Assembly: GCA_947095585.1 (NCBI GenBank)
Contig: OX352763.1
Location: forward strand, 68,089,024-68,153,023
Source of the DNA: Nephrocerus scutellatus
Taxonomy: Eukaryota; Arthropoda; Insecta; Diptera; Pipunculidae
Direction: 5' to 3'
DNA: 64,000 nucleotides
Positions 59,764 through 64,000 of this stretch are shown here, piece after piece. The position numbers and the translations under genes were made by a program. The notes under the pieces were generated by a model. The model worked only from the letters and a program-made list of their open reading frames with translations. It was not told where the DNA came from and did no database searches. Each line of letters opens with the position of its first letter. The stretch's first letter is position 1.

Positions 59764-60065
59764 TGTTACGAAATTTATGCTTTTGAGTTCGTAAAGGATT
59801 TTGCAAATAAAACACAACACAAGTTTAATAATTTAAAAATAACAACTTTATTAAACAAATAGTGTAAATAATTCAAGTTCACAATTTATATTGGTGATTG
59901 CTTTTCTCAGTACACAAAAACACTTATGATACTAGTACTTCACAATAATTCTCTTAGGTTGAAGCTTTATCACTTTTCAAGAACGTTTACAACTTGACTG
60001 GTTGAATTCCAAATAACTAATGAATTCTCTGTGTGAGGGATCGCACCAGCGACCACATAAATAAC
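59764..60065 (-). mobile_element. Gypsy-2 5' LTR, copy 1
   Basis: Plus-strand ends tgttacg … ataaataaca, a TGTTA/TAACA inverted pair. Right after its end on the minus strand comes attggtgtcagtgac, a plausible primer-binding region of the tggtgtcag type. The outer boundary is set by the inverted ends and is uncertain. Contains aataaaac (59,807) and gactggttgaattcc. Confidence 0.65.
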
Positions 60066-60266
60066 ATGCCTAAAAGCATACAACGTTTTTGACCCTAAAT
60101 CAGTACTACGTATTAATTAATAGCACACTTGGTGCATGAAAACAAAAGTAAACAAAAATAACCCATACGTATTCTTTAATGGCACGCTCGGTGCATAGGA
60201 ACAAAAAATATAAAACATCTCCAATAGCATAATTTATAAGGGTGCGAACCCCTTGAAGCGTGCGCG

Positions 60267-60298
<32 letters not shown>

Positions 60299-60310
60299 TT
60301 ATGACCGGCG
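60066..60310. other. Flank of Gypsy-2 with A26 run
   Basis: Two related phrases, gcacacttggtgcatgaaaa and gcacgctcggtgcatagga, then gtgcgaaccccttgaag and a run of 26 A (60,273-60,298). The run is 27 A in the second copy (62,140-62,166). No gene. Confidence 0.6.
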
Positions 60311-60330
60311 GTCGTTCGCCTGTTGTTTCT

Positions 60331-61505
60331 TCAGCTGGAGCAGATTTTGCATAGCTCCTGTGTGTGAGACTGTCCATAACGCAAGTCCAACTTTTTCAAG
60401 ATTCTTCCGGAACTCATCTTGGCATTTGGAATCATTTGCAATTCATCAGCCGCCTTGGTCCTAAACGCTAGAATTAGAGAATTTAGTTGTTCTTCAGCAC
60501 CCCATCCATTGTGTTGTACAGCAGCTGCAAACTGTACCTTGAAATGTTTAAAAGCTGTGTCACCATCGAACGCAGGTGGCTTCAAACTTTCTTTTTGGTA
60601 ACTAGAAGATTCTGGAATGACTCTGGTACTGCTTTGTTGAGTGTTTTCCCTGACGAATTTGGTACGATTGTCCAGCCGGTTCATTTTACCTTCCAAACCA
60701 GTGACATTTCCTGTCATGTATATCTCTAGAGATTTCACTTCTTCTTAGATTTCATTTATTTTACCTTTTAGCGTTAATTTAACCCCATTTATTTCCCTTT
60801 TGAGCGTTTCTTTAATTCCGCTCATGTCACCTCTTAGCCATTCTTGAATGACATCTAGGTTTTCATTTTGCTGGTCTAATTTGGAATTTAATTCCTACTT
60901 TAATTCTCGGCTCTGCTGTTGACTTTGTCGATTCGGCTTTTGGCTTTGCTTATGCAAAGAATTTTTTGTGTATTGAACCTTGTTAATACACACGATGCTG
61001 TCGTTCCATTGGTGGATCGCAACCAACCAATTCACTAATTTGAAAATTCAAATCTTTCTTCTGCTGGTCCAACTTCTCATTTAGCTTGGAACTCAATTCT
61101 AGATTCATCTGTTTGTTTTCCTGACTCTGTTGCTGCGATTACTGCTGCGATTCATACTTTTGCTGAATCAACCCATTTTTAAATTCTTCACTTTGTTTAC
61201 TTTGATGGTACATTTTGCTGTTTATCTGTTCACTATGCTGGTCAAATTTACAGTTAATTTGTTGTTTTAGGGCATTAAACATTGCTTCCATGTTTGGCAC
61301 TTCTTTATTTTTTGAAGTAGACGGTTTTCGCTCCACTAACTCTCTCTCAATTGAAAACACATTACCGGCTTGCTGCTTTTCCCCTTTAACGACTTGTTGC
61401 AATCAAAAAAAAAAAGCTTATTTCCAGCGGTGCTTATACCACGCCTTGCAAGCTCTTCTTTAAGCTCCTGGGAACTATACGATTTAATGTTCACTGCACT
61501 TTCCA
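60331..61505 (-). pseudogene. gag: Gypsy-2 gag, copy 2
   Basis: Duplicate of the gag remnant above, with the same internal stops and T-run frameshift, so those lesions predate the duplication. Capsid region 60,738-60,331, coiled-coil frame 61,402-61,139, start codon at 61,505. It lacks any pol downstream, since it abuts flank sequence of copy 1. Confidence 0.9.
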
Positions 61506-61630
61506 TTTTATTATTTACTGTTTATCGGTTTGAAAAATTTCACTTAATTTATTTACTGTCTCAAGGTTTAAAAATCACCAATTAATTTATTGTTCAACGA
61601 TTTGCTAAATTTAATGTCACTGACACCAAT

Positions 61631-61932
61631 TGTTACGAAATTTATGCTTTTGAGTTCGTAAAGGATTTTGCAAATAAAACACAACACAAGTTTAATAATT
61701 TAAAAATAACAACTTTATTAAACAAATAGTGTAAATAATTCAAGTTCACAATTTATATTGGTGATTGCTTTTCTCAGTACACAAAAACACTTATGATACT
61801 AGTACTTCACAATAATTCTCTTAGGTTGAAGCTTTATCACTTTTCAAGAACGTTTACAACTTGACTGGTTGAATTCCAAATAACTAATGAATTCTCTGTG
61901 TGAGGGATCGCACCAGCGACCACATAAATAAC
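61631..61932 (-). mobile_element. Gypsy-2 5' LTR, copy 2
   Basis: Copy of the LTR at 59,764 carried by the tandem duplication; same ends and no difference that I noticed. Confidence 0.65.
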
Positions 61933-62133
61933 ATGCCTAAAAGCATACAACGTTTTTGACCCTAAATCAGTACTACGTATTAATTAATAGCACACTTGGT
62001 GCATGAAAACAAAAGTAAACAAAAATAACCCATACGTATTCTTTAATGGCACGCTCGGTGCATAGGAACAAAAAATATAAAACATCTCCAATAGCATAAT
62101 TTATAAGGGTGCGAACCCCTTGAAGCGTGCGCG

Positions 62134-62166
<33 letters not shown>

Positions 62167-62189
62167 TTATGACCGGCGGTCGTTCGCCT

Positions 62190-62723
62190 ATGAAAATAAA
62201 TAACAATCTAAGCATCATGGGCAAACGAGCGCCAGCCGCTTAGAACTTTAATATGCATTGCGCTTAGTAAGCCGAGTAATGGTAATGAAATAATAGGGTC
62301 GTGCGCTTGTGGAAACAAATATGTCAACTCAGCAGCAAAGGCGAACGAACCCAAAAACACATGACGCGGTCGGTCATATATTACATACGTATATAAATAC
62401 ACTATGCTGATAAAGCGATATTATGTAAAATATGAATATCGATGAGTAGTCGATGCATGGTCGAAAATCGATCAATTATTTTTCTATAAAAGAAAAATTC
62501 ACTGAATAAAATCATCTTCACACCTAACGTTGAACAATAATTATCGAGTTTTCATTTATTGAAGCATCATACCAATTCGGTATTCTGGCTCTTTAGAGAG
62601 CTCCGGCTTTTTGGTTTACGTTGATACGGCAACATGCCTAACGAGTCAGATATCGAGCTTGGTATCTAAATCCTTCAAAAAAAATAACAGCAAAGTTGTT
62701 CCAACAAATTAGGACAATTTTAC
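62190..62723 (+). mobile_element. 5' LTR of an mdg1/412-like element (start unresolved)
   Basis: Ends aattttaca at 62,723, followed by tggcgatcctgcc, which resembles the tRNA-Arg-type primer-binding site of mdg1/412 elements (inference). Inside are tataaaag (62,486) and aataaaatca (62,505). The left boundary is not identifiable; it may be hidden by the duplication edge at 62,189. Confidence 0.55.
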
Positions 62724-63351
62724 ATGGCGATCCTGCCAGATTCTGGCTTAATACTGAGTACTGAAATAATTTTTCATGTCTTTTTTTATCGTCGAACAAG
62801 AATAATTTTTCTTAATCGTTATTCATCAAGAAAAATAATTTTTCTAAGTCGTCGTTATTTATCAAAGTCTTTTAAATCATCGTACATGTCGTCCAACGAA
62901 CGACAGCAAGAGAAACTTGCACTTGCGGCCGATTACATCAGGGAAGCACAAGCCCTGCTCCAGCCTGAGGTTCCAGTGGTACAACCAATCAGAGAAACAG
63001 GCGTTCGACAAATTATTCGATGACACCTTAAGCAGAGCTAGACAAAACTAAAAATTTGACAAAACTACCACAAGCAAAACTACCACTAATGATACCGGGA
63101 TACCGATGAATTTATATTGGAAGACGTAATCCGACTATATAAAACCAGACTCATAAATGCCGAAGTAGATAAGTTCCCACATTTAGTAGAAATGTTTAGA
63201 ATAATCGACAATTGGGAAACAGACGAGGAGGAATAATACATAAAATTTAGATTTAATAATTGTCTTCAAAAAAAATAAATATTAATAATAAACAAATAAA
63301 ATTTTATATATATATTAACTAGCATTTTAAACAGTTTTAATTAGAAAAAAA
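62724..63351 (+). pseudogene. Leader and gag-like fragments of the mdg1/412-like element
   Basis: After the primer-binding-like site there is a T/A-rich leader with three echoes of aataatttttct (62,764-62,852). An ATG at 62,889 opens a short frame (MSSNERQQEKLALAADYIRE) that ends at 63,023. A second short piece in another frame (FILEDVIRLYKTRL … DNWETDEEE) ends at 63,237. They could be one small protein broken by a frameshift and a deletion. I recognise neither as a known domain; position suggests the gag start. Confidence 0.45.
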
Positions 63352-63595
63352 ATGGTAAAAACCCAGTCAAAAGTCGAAGAGGTCATTGTGAATAACAATG
63401 GACCTCAGACCAATAAAAATTACGAAACAATGAACTATGGAATAGACATAGTAACGATGTTGCTGGTAATAATAATAATCCTAGGGTTGAACTACATTCG
63501 CAAGATATTAAGCAAAAAAGTAAATAAGGTCATTAAAAAAGAGATAATAAAACAAAACATAATTGGTGGGAGACTATCAGTAGGTATAAAAAAAA
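63352..63595 (+). CDS. Short membrane-anchored ORF next to an LTR-like repeat
   Basis: An ATG at 63,352 opens MVKTQSKVEEVIVNNN, then a hydrophobic span IDIVTMLLVIIIILGL (about residues 30-46), then a lysine-rich tail. The frame stays open to 63,828 only because it reads into the LTR-like repeat, so the real protein probably ended about 80 residues in or lost its stop. Small single-span ORFs of this kind occur in mdg1/412-type elements as I recall them, but I cannot assign a function. It is directly followed by an A-rich tract and the LTR-like repeat. Confidence 0.45.
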
Positions 63596-64000
63596 AGGGT
63601 AGGGTAGGCTGTGTCGAAGACACGGCCGTGGGTTTTGAGCGTGACAACGTCTGTCCGGGACGAAAGAAAAGAAAACAAAGATCTTGTTGTCTGTGGGACA
63701 TGAACACGGACGGATATATTAAAAAAAAAATTTATACTCAATACAAATCCTACGACTTGCACCGTAGCTCATCACATACATCATCATCACATCACATTAT
63801 ATATAAATTATTTATAAGCGAATTTTAATGTTCATAACAACTAACTGTGAAGTTGCTGCATATTGCATATTACTCCCCAAACACAGTAATGCAGCTTTTG
63901 GTTTCAACTCATAACAAATTTGAGTAGTTTTAAATTAAATTAGAAGAGAAAAGTAGTGAGTAGTGCTGCCCATGCTTCGAAATGGTATGGTAGGAATGTC
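63596..64000. mobile_element. LTR-like repeat, inverted copy of 42,110-42,500
   Basis: After a run aaaaaaaaaggg the sequence gtaggctgtgtcgaagacac begins a segment that is the reverse complement of 42.1-42.5 kb with few differences, and runs off the window. It has an extra block at about 63,862-63,897 (gcatattactccccaaacac) that is missing at 42.2 kb but present in related form in the array modules. Confidence 0.85.

Larger units (their letters stand above)
47556..60065 (-). mobile_element. Gypsy-2 LTR retrotransposon, dismembered by two insertions
   Basis: Minus-strand order: 5' LTR 59,764-60,065, gag 59,638-58,367, LINE insertion, gag knuckle and protease 54,079-53,487, RT and RNase H to 51,744, insertion of 2.9 kb, integrase 48,815-47,800, truncated 3' LTR 47,556-47,795. 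The two LTRs share cttaggttg(a/t)agctttatc and ttgactggttgaattccaaa. A SAP-like gag start and a tggtgtcag-type primer-binding region suggest a CsRN1-like group (inference). Many stops, frameshifts and deletions show that it is old. Junction codons on both sides of the 2.9-kb insertion read on from each other. Confidence 0.85.
58440..60310. repeat. 1.87-kb tandem duplication, copy 1
   Basis: Contains Gypsy-2 gag, leader, 5' LTR and 245 bp of flank ending in a 26-A run. The 11-mer gtcgttcgcct stands at 58,440, 60,311 and 62,179, that is at both parental ends and at the joint. Confidence 0.95.
60311..62178. repeat. 1.87-kb tandem duplication, copy 2
   Basis: Repeats copy 1 with an offset of 1,867 bp. 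Differences seen: loss of 4 bases (ggct) at the joint, t/a at 58,853/60,720, one base at 58,872/60,739, and one extra A in the run. It includes a second gag remnant (60,311-61,505) and a second LTR (61,631-61,932). Confidence 0.95.

Noticed and set aside
60239..60262. tRNA-like B box (reverse of gggtgcgaacccctt) beside an A26 run, as a SINE
   Set aside because: The B-box-like motif is on the strand opposite to the A run, and no A box or tRNA-like fold is visible.

Overview
This window is eukaryotic, AT-rich and almost entirely repetitive. The retroelement families in it (BEL/Pao, errantivirus-like and mdg1/412-like Gypsy elements, SAP-type Gypsy gag proteins, a Jockey-type LINE) point to an insect, most likely a higher dipteran, and to a heterochromatic or pericentromeric region. 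That assignment is inference; I found no host gene, rRNA or tRNA gene that I could support, and nothing prokaryotic.

Layout. 1-2,240: direct and tandem repeats. 3,657-4,455: broken BEL gag (minus). 5,090-6,385: C-rich satellite of about 101 bp. 6,728-8,746: BEL 5' pieces and gag (plus). 9,210-12,245: 5'-truncated errantivirus-like element (minus) with an uninterrupted 600-codon envelope ORF beside a broken integrase. 12,250-21,270: a BEL element (minus) whose integrase is split by a nearly complete Gypsy element (here Gypsy-1, 15,287-20,484), with a 1,560-bp tandem duplication across the junction.

21,271-41,430: a 20-kb array built from monomers of about 118 bp and 16 copies of a module of about 340 bp that is related to an LTR found elsewhere in the window. 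The first part consists of three almost identical 1,958-bp higher-order units. 41,431-45,250: LTR-like sequence and an mdg1/412-like pol remnant holding a foreign minisatellite. 45,440-47,555: stray satellite copies, an LTR fragment and two inverted 118-bp monomers.

47,556-60,065: a second Gypsy element (Gypsy-2, minus) cut into three parts by an unidentified 2.9-kb insertion and a Jockey-type LINE (plus). Its 5' gag-LTR end plus flank is tandemly duplicated (1,867 bp). 62,190-64,000: 5' LTR, leader and short ORFs of an mdg1/412-like element, then the same LTR-like repeat as at 42 kb in inverted orientation.

No set of genes here works as a pathway. The biology is nested transposition followed by tandem amplification. 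The most unusual parts are the LTR-linked composite satellite, the intact envelope ORF in a dead provirus, and the unidentified 2.9-kb insertion.
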